Positions 1-8,809 are shown, numbered from the stretch's first letter. The stretch is DNA of 46,033 bases from an uncultured Gammaproteobacteria bacterium (GCA_945787105.1 CALZGZ010000029.1:1-46033), one strand, 5' to 3'. Program-made: numbers and translations. The notes: generated from the letters alone by a model not told the origin.

Positions 1-554
1 AGGACCTGAGCCGCTATGTCACGAATAAGATTCGCCCTGAGTTTGTCGCCTATGGCCTGGACGTCACCAAATTGTTGGTCGAAAACATTTCCCTGCCACC
101 AGTGGTCGAACAGGCTTTGGACCGGCGCACCAGCATGGGTATGGTGGGGAGTCTGCGCGACTATGCCAGCTTCCAAGCGGCCGAGGCGATGACCGCAGCC
201 GCGAATAATCCTGGCGGTAGTGCGGCGGCGGGCATCGGCTTGGGGATCGGTTTTGCCATGGCTAATAAGATAGCGGAGTCCATGTCGCCACCGTTGTCGC
301 GCAAGGATTATCTGCAGTTGCCTGACAGCGGTACGGGAAAACAGTCGCAGGAAGATAAATACTTCATCGAAGTCGACGGCCGTCAGGAAGGTCCGGTAGA
401 TATCGCGGACCTCGAAGAAAAGGTGCGATCCGCGGAAGTGGTTCGGGAAACGCTGATCTGGAGTCAGCCGCTGGTTGATTGGACCCCGGCCGGTCAAGTA
501 GAGGCACTGGACGAGGTGTTCGCCAAGTTACCGCCACCACTACCCACGGGTTAG
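1..554 (+). CDS. SPFH-domain / virion-core-like protein with C-terminal GYF_2 domain (5' truncated)
   Basis: The reading frame is already open at the left edge (first whole codon at position 3), so only the last 183 or so residues are present. The visible part has the end of the SPFH (band 7) region followed by the family hallmark RTSMGMVGSLRDYASFQAAE, a Gly/Ala-rich stretch (AAAGIGLGIGFAMA), and a C-terminal GYF_2-like domain starting at YFIEVDGRQEGPVD and ending in PPPLPTG. This arrangement is known from YdjI-type proteins, which are thought to act at the membrane in stress-related scaffolds; the exact role is unknown. The next gene encodes the zinc-ribbon membrane protein that usually accompanies it, although here a dispersed repeat separates them. 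The family call is firm; the function is inferred. Confidence 0.8.
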   Translation, partial: DLSRYVTNKIRPEFVAYGLDVTKLLVENISLPPVVEQALDRRTSMGMVGSLRDYASFQAAEAMTAAANNPGGSAAAGIGLGIGFAMANKIAESMSPPLSRKDYLQLPDSGTGKQSQEDKYFIEVDGRQEGPVDIADLEEKVRSAEVVRETLIWSQPLVDWTPAGQVEALDEVFAKLPPPLPTG

Positions 555-654
555 ATTGTTCGCAGGTTTACTGTTCAACGAGTCACGCACGGCGGGGGCT
601 GGCCCGCGCATCGCAGCAAGCCGAGCAAGCCGGGACGGGTCCAACTATGCGGGG

Positions 655-952
655 TAGCCCCGCATATTGCACCAAGACGCCCCGCGACTATTCATGGTGC
701 CCAGCTAAGAGCTTCGCAGTGTCACTCAGGTGAAATGGCAACATACGAGTCTCCAGGATCTTTAGGGAGAATAGTCGCGGGGCTATCCCGGCTCTGGCTC
801 GGTCTCGAACGCCCGGACTTGCGCTTCACTCAAGCCATAACTACGGCTATGCATTTTGCTCCAGCGCGTCGTCCAGCCGCCCGATCCTGCGACACCGCGC
901 AGGACAAGTCTCTTCCCCATCATCCGGGATCCTAGGCGTAACATGCAGGCTA
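655..952 (+). repeat. Dispersed TIR element, copy R1
   Basis: Left end TAGCCCCGCATATTGC and right end TAACATGCAGGCTA are imperfect inverted repeats. Inside, CCCCGCGACTATTC (680-693) is exactly complementary to GAATAGTCGCGGGG (769-782), giving an inner stem-loop module of about 100 bp. It is followed by the family's conserved segment (TCGAACGCCCGGACTTGCGC) and the CATCATCCGGGATCC block before the right end. It fills nearly all the gap between the SPFH gene and the zinc-ribbon gene. The left end also forms a palindrome with the bases just before it (TATGCGGGG TAG CCCCGCATA, 648-668). The bases between the SPFH stop and 647 show nothing recognisable. Confidence 0.8.
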
Positions 953-2073
953 GTGAGTCGAAACAACCGAGCCGGCAACAGTTTCCCTGCAGCCAGTGCG
1001 GAGGCCTGCTGGGCTATGCCCCGGGAACCGACTTCCTGGAATGTGGTTACTGCAGGCACAAAGAACCCGTTCCGTCACTGCTTGCACACATCAAAGAACA
1101 TGATTTTCGAAGCGCGCTGAATGAACTCGTTGCCGCGCGCCGAACCGATGCCGTTCGTCAACCTATTCAGGTAACAAACTGTGACGCCTGTGGGGCATCG
1201 TTTGAATTTGATAACGATATCCATTCCGGCGAGTGTCCATACTGTGGCCATGCCATTGTCCTTGAAACCGGTGCGGAAAAACTACTCAAACCGCAGTCGT
1301 TGTTGCCATTTAAGATCACGGAGGCGCAGGCGAAGCAACATTTCCGTGGATGGATCAATAGATTGTGGTTTGCACCCAACGGTATCAAGAAATATGCGCG
1401 AGATGATAATCGGCTTTCCGGTGTCTACTTGCCCAATTGGACGTACGACAGTAATACCGACACCAACTACATTGGTGAGCGCGGTGACGCTTATCAAGTG
1501 CCGCAAAAGGTGGTTCAGGTGATAGATGGCAAGCGAGTTGTGAGAACCGTGATGGTGACCAGGATCAGGTGGACACCAGTACGAGGTATGGTGGCGAGAT
1601 TTTTCGATGATGTATTGGTCGGCGCGAGCCGTTCCTTGCCGCGCCAGATTACGGATCGCCTCCAACCATGGGATCTAGAAAACCTAGTTCCGTATCAGGA
1701 ACAATATCTGAGCGGGTTTGGAAGTCAGGCTTATCAAATCGAGTTGGATGAAGGTTTCGAATACGCCCGTGAAACCATGAACAGTATCATTCGTGGTGAC
1801 ATCGCCCGCGATATCGGTGGTGACGCACAACGTATACATCGCTTTGGCACCAGACACAGCAACACCACTTTCAAGCACATTCTGCTTCCAATTTGGACTG
1901 CGGGTTTTCGATTCAAGGACAAGGCCTTTCATTTCGTCGTCAACGGGCGAACTGGAAAGGTGCAGGGCGAACGGCCATATAGTCCATGGAAAATCGGTAT
2001 CGCCATCCTCATAGTGATCATATTGATCCTAGGTGGAGTGTATCTGTTTGATTATTATAGCCAATATCAATAG
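943..2073 (+). CDS. Zinc-ribbon membrane protein, partner of SPFH/YdjI protein
   Basis: A 376-residue protein with two zinc-ribbon-like knuckles: CSQCGG with CGYC near the N terminus, and CDACGA with CPYCGH around residue 80-100. A long soluble middle region follows (GVYLPNWTYDSNTDTNYIGE and similar), and a single hydrophobic helix (IGIAILIVIILILGGVYLF) at the C terminus anchors it. Relatives are often misnamed primosomal protein N'; there is no helicase motif here. The family is regularly found next to SPFH/GYF proteins, as here. The ATG at 943 is chosen because the protein family starts shortly before the first CxxC; the frame extends further upstream only through repeat sequence. That ATG lies inside the right inverted repeat of element R1, and the only ribosome-binding candidate (TAGG) is also repeat DNA. 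Confidence 0.8.
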   Translation: MQASESKQPSRQQFPCSQCGGLLGYAPGTDFLECGYCRHKEPVPSLLAHIKEHDFRSALNELVAARRTDAVRQPIQVTNCDACGASFEFDNDIHSGECPYCGHAIVLETGAEKLLKPQSLLPFKITEAQAKQHFRGWINRLWFAPNGIKKYARDDNRLSGVYLPNWTYDSNTDTNYIGERGDAYQVPQKVVQVIDGKRVVRTVMVTRIRWTPVRGMVARFFDDVLVGASRSLPRQITDRLQPWDLENLVPYQEQYLSGFGSQAYQIELDEGFEYARETMNSIIRGDIARDIGGDAQRIHRFGTRHSNTTFKHILLPIWTAGFRFKDKAFHFVVNGRTGKVQGERPYSPWKIGIAILIVIILILGGVYLFDYYSQYQ

Positions 2074-2193
2074 ACCCATCCCCTCCGCATGCCACAGATT
2101 GCCCCTGAAATCTACCGTTAGTAACCCCTTATCTTGCTCGCAAGGGCATCGGGCTTGACCCGGGGTCAGATCAAATCCAGGGCATGAGCAGGG

Positions 2194-2754
2194 TCAATGC
2201 TTACCCTTGAGGTGCAAATCGACGACGATCTCAACCTCGAACCCAATGATTGGGTCGGATTCCCACTCACCGATTCCGATCTTATAGTCTGTGCGCTGCA
2301 ATATGGTTTTACCCTTGAGTCGTGCACCATTGTCAACCCCGCTCCACGCAAAAGGTAACCCAATACTGTGGGTGATACCTTTTATGGTAAGCCGCCCGGC
2401 TACTTCGAAGGCCCCGGCTCCAGTTTGACGGAAACCGGTGGATACAAATCGAGCCTGGGGAAATTTCTTGGCGTTGAACCACTCTAACCCGAGCATGCCC
2501 TCGTCCCGGTCGGCACTGTCGCTGTTGACGGAAGTAATATCCACGACCACATCAAAAACCCCCTCCTCGGGGTGCTGGGGGTCAAACCGAATACGGGCTT
2601 CGAAGTGCTCAAAGCGGGCCTCCAAGCCAACGCCGTCATAAGTCGCAATGAATCCCAATCGGCTGTGGTCGTTATCGACGATCCACTCGGTTGCAGCAGC
2701 CGTCGCGCTGAACACGCTGCAAATCAGCATTGTTGCCGCCGGCTGCAAAGACAT
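2194..2754 (-). CDS. YceI family periplasmic protein (first of two)
   Basis: A 186-residue protein with an N-terminal signal peptide (MLICSVFSATAAA then TEW) followed by a complete YceI domain: the family opening W-x-VDNDHSRLGF, the GEF-like region (EARFEHFEARIRFDPQHPEE), the FDVVVDITSVNSDSADRDE segment, FPQARFVST, and the GRLTIKGITHSIGLP motif. YceI proteins are lipocalin-like beta barrels that bind isoprenoid chains in the periplasm. It is the last gene of a minus-strand cluster; its ATG overlaps the TGA of the cytochrome b561 gene by one base (TGATG), which suggests translational coupling. The pairing of YceI with cytochrome b561 is common and suggests a quinone-related role (inference). 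Confidence 0.9.
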   Translation of the reverse strand: MSLQPAATMLICSVFSATAAATEWIVDNDHSRLGFIATYDGVGLEARFEHFEARIRFDPQHPEEGVFDVVVDITSVNSDSADRDEGMLGLEWFNAKKFPQARFVSTGFRQTGAGAFEVAGRLTIKGITHSIGLPFAWSGVDNGARLKGKTILQRTDYKIGIGEWESDPIIGFEVEIVVDLHLKGKH

Positions 2755-3374
2755 CAGTCCGCCGCTTTCCGCAAACGTCGCGTTGTTCCGGGCAACATAC
2801 GCGTCAATATCTCATCCCGTTGCACGAAGTGATGCCAAAGCGCGGCCCCAATATGCAGCAGCAGCAATGCGACAAGTATCCAAAAAAACGTGAAATGTAC
2901 GAGTTCGGCTTGGGTCTGTAAGGCCTTGCCTGCGGGCGCAATGTTTGGCAACCGGATCAGACCATATAGCTTTAACGGAAAGTTTGCGGCGGAGTTGATT
3001 ACCCATCCGCTCAACGGCATCGTCACCATCACCAGGTACATCAGCATATGGCTCGTGTGGGCCAGGCGTCGTTCCCAGGTTCGCATATGATTTGGTAGTG
3101 CCGGAGTCCGGTCAGTCAGGCGCCAAGCTATTCGCAACAGCACGAGGATGAGTATGCTGATACCGAGTGATTTGTGCCAAACAAACAATTTGATCTTGGT
3201 GGGTGACATCGGGTAATTCACTGCGATCCAACCAAGCACAAACATGCCAAGGATCATCACCGCGATCAGCCAGTGCAACGTCTTGGCGATTCGGCCCCAG
3301 CTGTGGTCACTGTTGCGAACTGCCAACCTTTTGTTCGAGGATGCCCTCGACCTCCAGACGGATATGTACCTCAT
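2754..3374 (-). CDS. Cytochrome b561 family membrane protein
   Basis: Four hydrophobic helices carry the histidines expected for two b hemes: LHWLIAVMILGMFVLGW, FVWHKSLGISILILVLL, HTSHMLMYLVMVTMPLSGW, and VHFTFFWILVALLLLHIG followed by HH. The CybB-type proteins move electrons from the quinol pool in the inner membrane. The longest frame gives 206 residues but overlaps the upstream YceI gene by 68 bases, and its first 17 residues look unlike the family. An in-frame TTG at 3326 (about 20 bases overlap) is a plausible real start, so the N terminus is uncertain. It lies between two YceI genes and is coupled to the downstream one. Confidence 0.88.
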   Translation of the reverse strand: MRYISVWRSRASSNKRLAVRNSDHSWGRIAKTLHWLIAVMILGMFVLGWIAVNYPMSPTKIKLFVWHKSLGISILILVLLRIAWRLTDRTPALPNHMRTWERRLAHTSHMLMYLVMVTMPLSGWVINSAANFPLKLYGLIRLPNIAPAGKALQTQAELVHFTFFWILVALLLLHIGAALWHHFVQRDEILTRMLPGTTRRLRKAAD

Positions 3375-3903
3375 CGCCGACCCACTTGAGGTCCGACGTC
3401 ATACCAAATTCCGAACGCTTAATCACAGAGTTTCCCGAAAAACCGGCGATGTATGTCCGCGATAATGGATGTATCCCCGCCCGATTGAAACGCATGTTCA
3501 ACACTACGGGTCTGGTCACGCCCAGCATGGTCAAGTCACCATGCACGTTGGCGGATTTGGGTCCCGTGAGCTCGATCCGTGTGCTGACAAATCGGATTTT
3601 CGGATAGTGTTCGACATCGAAGTATTTACGTCCTTTGAGTCGGGCGTTCCATTTGTTGTCATCCATGTCCAGGCTCTCCGTATCAATGGAGACCATCACT
3701 CGTGTGTCGCCGAAACGATTTTCGTTGAACATGAGTTCGCCATCAAATTTCAAAAATTCACCCTGAGAGTTAGAAAATCCTAGGTGACTCACAAAGAACA
3801 GAATTTGGGTGTGGACGGTATCGAAGCGATAGAGGTCCTGCCCCGATGTCGACGCAGAATAGACGATGGCCACGATTAACAAACTTCGTATCATGTTGTG
3901 CAT
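3307..3903 (-). CDS. YceI family periplasmic protein (second)
   Basis: A 198-residue YceI domain protein with a signal peptide (MIRSLLIVAIVYSASTSGQ). Domain features run in order: LYRFDTVHTQILFFVSHLGF, GEFLKFDGELMFNENRFGDT, the ARLKGRKYFDVEHYPKIRF block, and the GDLTMLGVTRPVVL motif. The ATG at 3903 is preferred over the in-frame GTG at 3915 because GGAG sits six bases upstream of the ATG. It follows glnS by 83 bases on the same strand and runs into the cytochrome b561 gene. It is clearly diverged from the other YceI protein two genes on, so this is not a recent tandem duplication. Confidence 0.9.
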   Translation of the reverse strand: MHNMIRSLLIVAIVYSASTSGQDLYRFDTVHTQILFFVSHLGFSNSQGEFLKFDGELMFNENRFGDTRVMVSIDTESLDMDDNKWNARLKGRKYFDVEHYPKIRFVSTRIELTGPKSANVHGDLTMLGVTRPVVLNMRFNRAGIHPLSRTYIAGFSGNSVIKRSEFGMTSDLKWVGDEVHIRLEVEGILEQKVGSSQQ

Positions 3904-3986
3904 TGAGATCTCCACCTCCGCATAGTCCAGATCAAATGCTAACGGAAACCCGGCGCCGAGGTACGCAATATTGGGACCGGCTGAAC

Positions 3987-5675
3987 TCAGGATCCAGCTG
4001 TTTTTTCGATCTTCGCCCAGGTGTCGCGCAGGGTAACCGTGCGGTTGAACACCGGATGGTTGCGGCTATGATCTTGGCGATCGGCACAAAAATATCCTTG
4101 CCTTTCAAATTGAAACCGCGCTTCAGGTTGTATATCAACGAGGCCTTGTTCCACTTTGCAACCAGTAAGCACGATCCTCGATTGAGGATTGAGGTGTTCG
4201 AGAAAATCAGCCTTGGCGGCGGGGTTGGGCACCCTAAACAGGCGGTCGTATAGTCTTATTTCTGCGTTTGCGGCGTGATCCGCAGAAACCCAATGGATGG
4301 TTCCTTTGACCTTCCTGCGGTCCGCGGATGATCCACCCTTAGTGGCCGGATCGTAGGTGCAGCGGATCTCGATCACCTCACCCTGGTTATCTTTGATGAC
4401 TTCGGTGCAGGTGATGTAGTAGGCATAACGTAAACGCACTTCGCGGCCCGGTGCGAGGCGAAAGAACTTTTTCGCCGGGGTTTCCATAAAATCACTGCGT
4501 TCGATGTATATGACTCCTGAGAAAGTTAACGGCCGCTGTCCCATCTGTGGATTCTTCGGATGATTACTCGCGGTTACCGTTTCAGTCTGACCTTCAGGAT
4601 AATTCTCGATCACCACTCGCAGCGGATCGAGTACACCCATTCTGCGCGGCGCCCATTGGTCTAGATCCTCCCTAATGCTATTTTCCAATACACTCATTGC
4701 GATGGTCCCCTGTTTCTTGGTCACGCCGATGCGTTCGCAAAAATCGCGTATTGACTCTGGGGTGTAGCCGCGGCGCCGCAGTCCTGAAATCGTTGGTAGA
4801 CGTGGATCATCCCATCCTGAAACGTGGCCTTCATCGACCAGCCGATTAAGTATGCGTTTGCTCATCACCGTATGTTCGAGATTCAAGCGCGCGAATTCGA
4901 TCTGCTGTGGATGACTGGGTACATCCAGCTGGTCTAATACCCAATCATATAGGGCGCGATTATCTTCGAACTCTAAAGTACATAAAGAGTGTGTGATGTC
5001 CTCTATGGCGTCGGAGACGCAGTGCGTGTAGTCGTACATCGGATAGATACACCAGCGATCGCCGGTCCGGTAGTGCGAAACATGCCGTATGCGGTACAGG
5101 ATCGGATCGCGCAAATTAATGTTAGGTGATGACATGTCGATCTTCGCGCGAAGTACATGTTGTCCATCTTCAAATTTGCCGGCACGCATTGCCACGAACA
5201 GTTTTAGATTTTCCTCCACGGTACGACCACGATAGGGACTTTCCTTGCCGGGTTTTGTCAACGTGCCCCGGTACTCGCGGATCTCGTCGCCGGTCAAGCT
5301 GTCAACGTACGCTTTCCCTTGTTTAATTAGCTCGATCGCGTAGTCGTAGAGTTGTTCGAAGTAATCGGATGCGAAGCGTAGGGCGCTCCATTGGTAGCCC
5401 AACCATGTAATGTCATCGCCTATGGATTGGACATACTCCAAGCTTTCTCTCTCGGGATTGGTGTCGTCAAAGCGCAGATTGCAGGTACCCTGATAATCCT
5501 TGGCGATGCCGAAATTGAGGCAGATGGATTTTGCGTGTCCGATGTGCAGGTAACCGTTTGGTTCCGGCGGAAACCGAGTGGCTACCCGGCCTTGGTTTTT
5601 GTTTTGAGCCAGGTCAGTATCAATGGTGTTACGAATAAAATTGCTAATTGCGGATTTTTCCACTGTACGCGACAA
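3987..5675 (-). CDS. glnS: Glutaminyl-tRNA synthetase
   Basis: A full-length 562-residue class Ic aminoacyl-tRNA synthetase that charges tRNA-Gln with glutamine. The ATP-binding HIGH motif is at residues 44-47 within [15 protein letters not shown], and the KMSKS-like motif appears as VMSKR about halfway. GlnRS-type signatures such as [24 protein letters not shown] and the two C-terminal anticodon-binding beta barrels (ending near [13 protein letters not shown]) are all present. The end [21 protein letters not shown] region is typical of bacterial GlnRS. Presence of GlnRS, rather than only GluRS plus GatCAB, fits a gammaproteobacterium. It is the first gene of the minus-strand cluster with the YceI and cytochrome b561 genes. 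Confidence 0.97.
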   Translation of the reverse strand: MSRTVEKSAISNFIRNTIDTDLAQNKNQGRVATRFPPEPNGYLHIGHAKSICLNFGIAKDYQGTCNLRFDDTNPERESLEYVQSIGDDITWLGYQWSALRFASDYFEQLYDYAIELIKQGKAYVDSLTGDEIREYRGTLTKPGKESPYRGRTVEENLKLFVAMRAGKFEDGQHVLRAKIDMSSPNINLRDPILYRIRHVSHYRTGDRWCIYPMYDYTHCVSDAIEDITHSLCTLEFEDNRALYDWVLDQLDVPSHPQQIEFARLNLEHTVMSKRILNRLVDEGHVSGWDDPRLPTISGLRRRGYTPESIRDFCERIGVTKKQGTIAMSVLENSIREDLDQWAPRRMGVLDPLRVVIENYPEGQTETVTASNHPKNPQMGQRPLTFSGVIYIERSDFMETPAKKFFRLAPGREVRLRYAYYITCTEVIKDNQGEVIEIRCTYDPATKGGSSADRRKVKGTIHWVSADHAANAEIRLYDRLFRVPNPAAKADFLEHLNPQSRIVLTGCKVEQGLVDIQPEARFQFERQGYFCADRQDHSRNHPVFNRTVTLRDTWAKIEKTAGS

Positions 5676-6117
5676 AATCGTTGTTTCCGATGAGTGTAAA
5701 CGCTTACTTTTTCGTACTGTTTGTGTTATCGACTGTAACGGTTAGATTGGTCAGTTTATTATAACCTGAGAATGGCGCACGGGATTGCACACGAGTTGCT
5801 GCGGTTTTGTGCTGATAAGATGCATCGAGTGATGGACGTGACGATATGTCTAACTAGGGTCAGAACGCAGCAGAGTAACGGCCACGTGAGTGGGGATTTA
5901 TTGCGGAACAAAAACCCGTGCATGAGCACGGGGATGGACGCGGTGCCCGCACGGTGTCGTGCGGGCCACGGACGAGGCCGGGCGCGGCTTTGTCGACGGC
6001 CGGCCGAGTCCAGTGTATCCCAGCTTGGCCGGGATGATTCCCAGCGCGTAAGCGCGGGGAGATTCAACAAGACGGAGTCCGACTGGATGGCAAATCAGAC
6101 CAATTAGGATGTAAGTG
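5676..6117 (+). other. Intergenic region with a cluster of strong hairpins
   Basis: No convincing gene is seen. Three stem-loops lie close together: CCCGTGC-ATGA-GCACGGG (5915-5932), GCCCGCAC-GGTGTC-GTGCGGGC (5945-5966), and CCCAGCGC-GTAA-GCGCGGGG with one mismatch (6040-6059). The surrounding bases are GC-rich, unlike the AT-rich start of the region next to glnS, where the glnS promoter should lie on the minus strand. The hairpins recall type I-E CRISPR repeats but the spacing is irregular. The function is unknown. Confidence 0.5.
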
Positions 6118-6540
6118 ATGTGGCGGCAATACAAATTTAGTGTAGGCAGTCGCGGTAGGGGCACCTACGACATTACGCGGGAAATTAGCAGTCGTCTGTC
6201 GCAGGCTGAGATCATCACCGGACTCGCACATGTGTTCGTACATCACACCAGTGCATCCCTTATTCTCTGTGAGAACGCGGACCCGGCGGTGCACCGTGAT
6301 CTGGAGACTTTCATGGCGCACACGGTGCCGGATGGCGATCCGATGTTCGAACATATCTCTGAGGGTCCCGATGACATGCCGGCTCACGTGCGAAGCGTAT
6401 TGACTCAGAATGGTTTGGCCATACCGATAACCGGTGGCCGGCTCGCGCTTGGCACTTGGCAAGGGATTTACCTGTGGGAGCATCGCAGACAGTCGCATTC
6501 GCGCTCGGTGACGGTGACCTTCCACGGCGACAACGGGTAA
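6118..6540 (+). CDS. yjbQ: YjbQ family (UPF0047) protein, secondary thiamine-phosphate synthase type
   Basis: A 140-residue single-domain protein covering the whole UPF0047 fold. Family landmarks are the ITGLAHVFVHHTSASLILCE strand-helix with its histidine pair, the ENADPAVHRDLE segment, the DDMPAHVRSVL helix, and the end GTWQGIYLWEHR. Members form trimers; E. coli YjbQ has weak thiamine-phosphate synthase activity, but the cellular role is not settled. ATG at 6118 is chosen because AGGA lies eight bases upstream; a GTG at 6115 is also in frame. It stands alone between a hairpin-rich gap and element R2. Confidence 0.9.
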   Translation: MWRQYKFSVGSRGRGTYDITREISSRLSQAEIITGLAHVFVHHTSASLILCENADPAVHRDLETFMAHTVPDGDPMFEHISEGPDDMPAHVRSVLTQNGLAIPITGGRLALGTWQGIYLWEHRRQSHSRSVTVTFHGDNG

Positions 6541-6545
6541 CTTTT

Positions 6546-6855
6546 GGGCCTACCGGCGTATTGCACCACGGCGGCCCGCCCCAATTTATTCCAAGCAAGC
6601 TGAACAATCGAGTGTCGCTAATTCATCGATGCGACGCTGCGGGCCTCTCCGATGCAGACCATGAATAGCGGCAGGACTATCCCGGCGCTAGCTCGGTCTC
6701 GAACACCTGAACTTGCGCTTCACGCAACGCATAGCTCGGCTATGCATTTGGCTCCAGCGCGGCGCTTGTCCCCGCACAGCAGGGGGCTTGTCCCCGCACA
6801 GCAGGGGAACAGCAGGGGAACCCGCTGCCTGACACTGCTCAAGTGGTAATACCGC
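6546..6855 (+). repeat. Dispersed TIR element, copy R2 (right end degraded)
   Basis: It begins with GGGCCTACCGGCGTATTGCACCA, a diverged left end, and contains the conserved internal segments GGACTATCCCGGCGCTAGCTCG, TCTCGAACACCTGAACTTGC and the stem GCATAGC-TCG-GCTATGC. Two exact 22-bp units (CTTGTCCCCGCACAGCAGGG plus GG, 6765-6786 and 6787-6808) follow, then shortened copies. The normal right end is not recognisable past about 6855. The remainder of the gap to phaC is promoter-like DNA. Confidence 0.7.
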
Positions 6856-6927
6856 GACTGCGGTTGCCAAAAGCCGGCGGCTACATGCTGGTGTCGGTGC
6901 GCTGGCCACGGCCTGGGTTTTTTTGGC

Positions 6928-6956
6928 TTGTTGTGGTGCGGAGTTTTGACTATATT
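6928..6956 (+). promoter_or_regulatory. Candidate sigma-70 promoter for phaC
   Basis: TTGTTG (6928-6933) and TATATT (6951-6956) are separated by 17 bases and lie about 50 bases before the phaC start. The match is by eye. A nearby TTGACT at 6946 has no properly spaced -10 box. Confidence 0.35.
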
Positions 6957-7003
6957 AACGGTGTTATGGTGCACTGCAACAAAAATCAGTCCGCGACTAG
7001 CCG

Positions 7004-8809
7004 ATGAGCGATTCACGGGACCCGGTCGCCATGCCCTTCAATCCATTGGAGATGTACGAGGCGTGGCTGGATATGGCCATGCGCAGTCAGCGTGTCGCGT
7101 GGCAGGTGATGTCCGAACAGCTACAACATCCGCACTCCCACACGCCCGATCCCTTTAATCTTGCTACCGCCTACAGCAAGCTGGTGTCCAGCCTGTTGAG
7201 CGATCCCACAAGCTTGTTGGAGTCCCAGATCGCGTTTTATCGTGATTCGCTTGCTTTGTGGCAAAGCACCGTTAAGCGGATATTGGGGGCCGACGGACTG
7301 GAACCGGTGATAGCACCCAAGGCTGGCGACAATCGTTTTCGTGACGAGCAATGGTCGGACCACTTTTTGTTTGACCACGTCAAACAGACTTATCTGTTGG
7401 CGGCGCGCTTGATCGAATCTGCGGTGGACAAAACCAACGGTTTGGATCGCGATGAGGCCGAAAAGCTGCAGTTTTTCACCCGCCAGCTTATCGATGCCTT
7501 GGCGCCCTCCAACTTTGCCCCGACCAATCCTAAAGTGGTGAGGGAGACTGTCCAGTCTCTAGGTAAAAATCTCATCCGTGGCATGAACAACCTATTGGGA
7601 GATATAGAAAAGGGTCGTGGACAACTGCGCATCAGCATGACCGATGTCGATGCGTTCAAGTTGGGCGCGAACATCGCCACCACGCCAGGTAAGGTCGTCT
7701 TTCAAAACCGGATGTTTCAACTCATTCAATACTCGCCGACCACGGACGAAGTATTCAAACGTCCATTACTCATCGTCCCACCGTGGATTAATAAATACTA
7801 CATAATGGACCTGCAGCCGAAAAATTCGCTCATTAAATGGCTGGTCGCCCAGGGACATACCGTATTTGTTATCTCATGGGTAAACCCCGACGAATCCTAT
7901 GCCGATACCGGTTACGATGAATATGTGTGCGAAGGTTTTTACACCGCGTTAGATACTGTCGAGCGAGGTACCGGCGAGCAGGAGATTAACGCCATTGGTT
8001 ACTGTCTAGGGGGCACGTTGCTGGCCTCGGTCCTGGCACACATGGCAGGAAATGGCGAACAGCGGGTAAAAAGCGCCACTTTTTTTACTTCGATGATCGA
8101 TTTCGAGGAACCCGGCGAGCTTGGAGTATTCATTGATGACCAGCAGGTGACCGCATTGGAAGAACGCATGCAGGAAACCGGGTATCTGGACGCCACTTGC
8201 ATGGCGTCCACCTTCAATATGTTGCGAGCCAATGATCTGATTTGGACTTTTGCCATCAATAACTATCTGCTGGGTCAGGATCCGTTAGTATTTGATCTGC
8301 TATATTGGAATTCAGATTCCACGCGTATGCCGGCAGCGATGCATAGTTTCTATCTACGCACAATGTATCTCGAAAACCGGTTGCGGGAACCGGGCGGAAT
8401 TACTATTACCGGAACGCCTATCGATATTCGCGACATTGATATCCCGGCTTATTTTCTATCCACACAAGATGATCATATCGCGCCATGGAAATCTACCTAC
8501 GCCGGGGCAAAACTACTGGCCGGGCCCGTTCGTTTCGTGTTGGGGGCGTCGGGCCATATCGCCGGCGTCATCAATCCTCCGGCAGCCAATAAGTATCATT
8601 ATTGGACCGGCAAGCGGAATCCATTGCCTGACAGCGCCAAACAGTGGTTGGACTCGGCAGTCCAGAACGACGGTTCCTGGTGGACCGACTGGGCCTCGTG
8701 GGTGGACCAACAGTCCCCGGAAAAGGTGCCGGCCCGTAGCCCCGGAGACGGTGAGCTCGAGGTCATCGAGGACGCGCCCGGCAGCTATGTTTCCAAGCGC
8801 ATCACTTAA
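7004..8809 (+). CDS. phaC: Class I polyhydroxyalkanoate synthase PhaC
   Basis: A 601-residue enzyme, the usual size for class I synthases, which polymerise 3-hydroxyacyl-CoA into storage polyester at the granule surface. The lipase-like box reads GYCLGG with the catalytic cysteine at residue 334. The other triad members are Asp490 in TQDDHIAPW and His518 in SGHIAGVINPP. The N-terminal PhaC_N domain (AFKLGANIATTPGKVVFQN and PLLIVPPWINKYYIMDL) is intact. No phaA, phaB, phasin or phaE/phaR-type subunit lies next to it, so precursor supply is encoded elsewhere. No clear ribosome-binding site precedes the ATG. The next gene is a convergent DsrE-like protein. Confidence 0.97.
   Translation: MSDSRDPVAMPFNPLEMYEAWLDMAMRSQRVAWQVMSEQLQHPHSHTPDPFNLATAYSKLVSSLLSDPTSLLESQIAFYRDSLALWQSTVKRILGADGLEPVIAPKAGDNRFRDEQWSDHFLFDHVKQTYLLAARLIESAVDKTNGLDRDEAEKLQFFTRQLIDALAPSNFAPTNPKVVRETVQSLGKNLIRGMNNLLGDIEKGRGQLRISMTDVDAFKLGANIATTPGKVVFQNRMFQLIQYSPTTDEVFKRPLLIVPPWINKYYIMDLQPKNSLIKWLVAQGHTVFVISWVNPDESYADTGYDEYVCEGFYTALDTVERGTGEQEINAIGYCLGGTLLASVLAHMAGNGEQRVKSATFFTSMIDFEEPGELGVFIDDQQVTALEERMQETGYLDATCMASTFNMLRANDLIWTFAINNYLLGQDPLVFDLLYWNSDSTRMPAAMHSFYLRTMYLENRLREPGGITITGTPIDIRDIDIPAYFLSTQDDHIAPWKSTYAGAKLLAGPVRFVLGASGHIAGVINPPAANKYHYWTGKRNPLPDSAKQWLDSAVQNDGSWWTDWASWVDQQSPEKVPARSPGDGELEVIEDAPGSYVSKRIT

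Noticed and set aside
943-2073. Primosomal protein N' (PriA) as product of the zinc-ribbon gene
   Set aside because: The name is common for this family in databases, but no helicase motifs are present and there is a C-terminal membrane helix.
3307-3374. A frameshift between YceI and the cytochrome b561 gene
   Set aside because: Both products are complete; the overlap is explained by an over-long start choice of the cytochrome gene.
5880-6070. Degenerate type I-E CRISPR repeats (hairpins followed by GGGGATGGAC-like bases)
   Set aside because: Spacing between hairpins is irregular (about 30 and 95 bases), the stems differ in sequence, and there are no cas genes.
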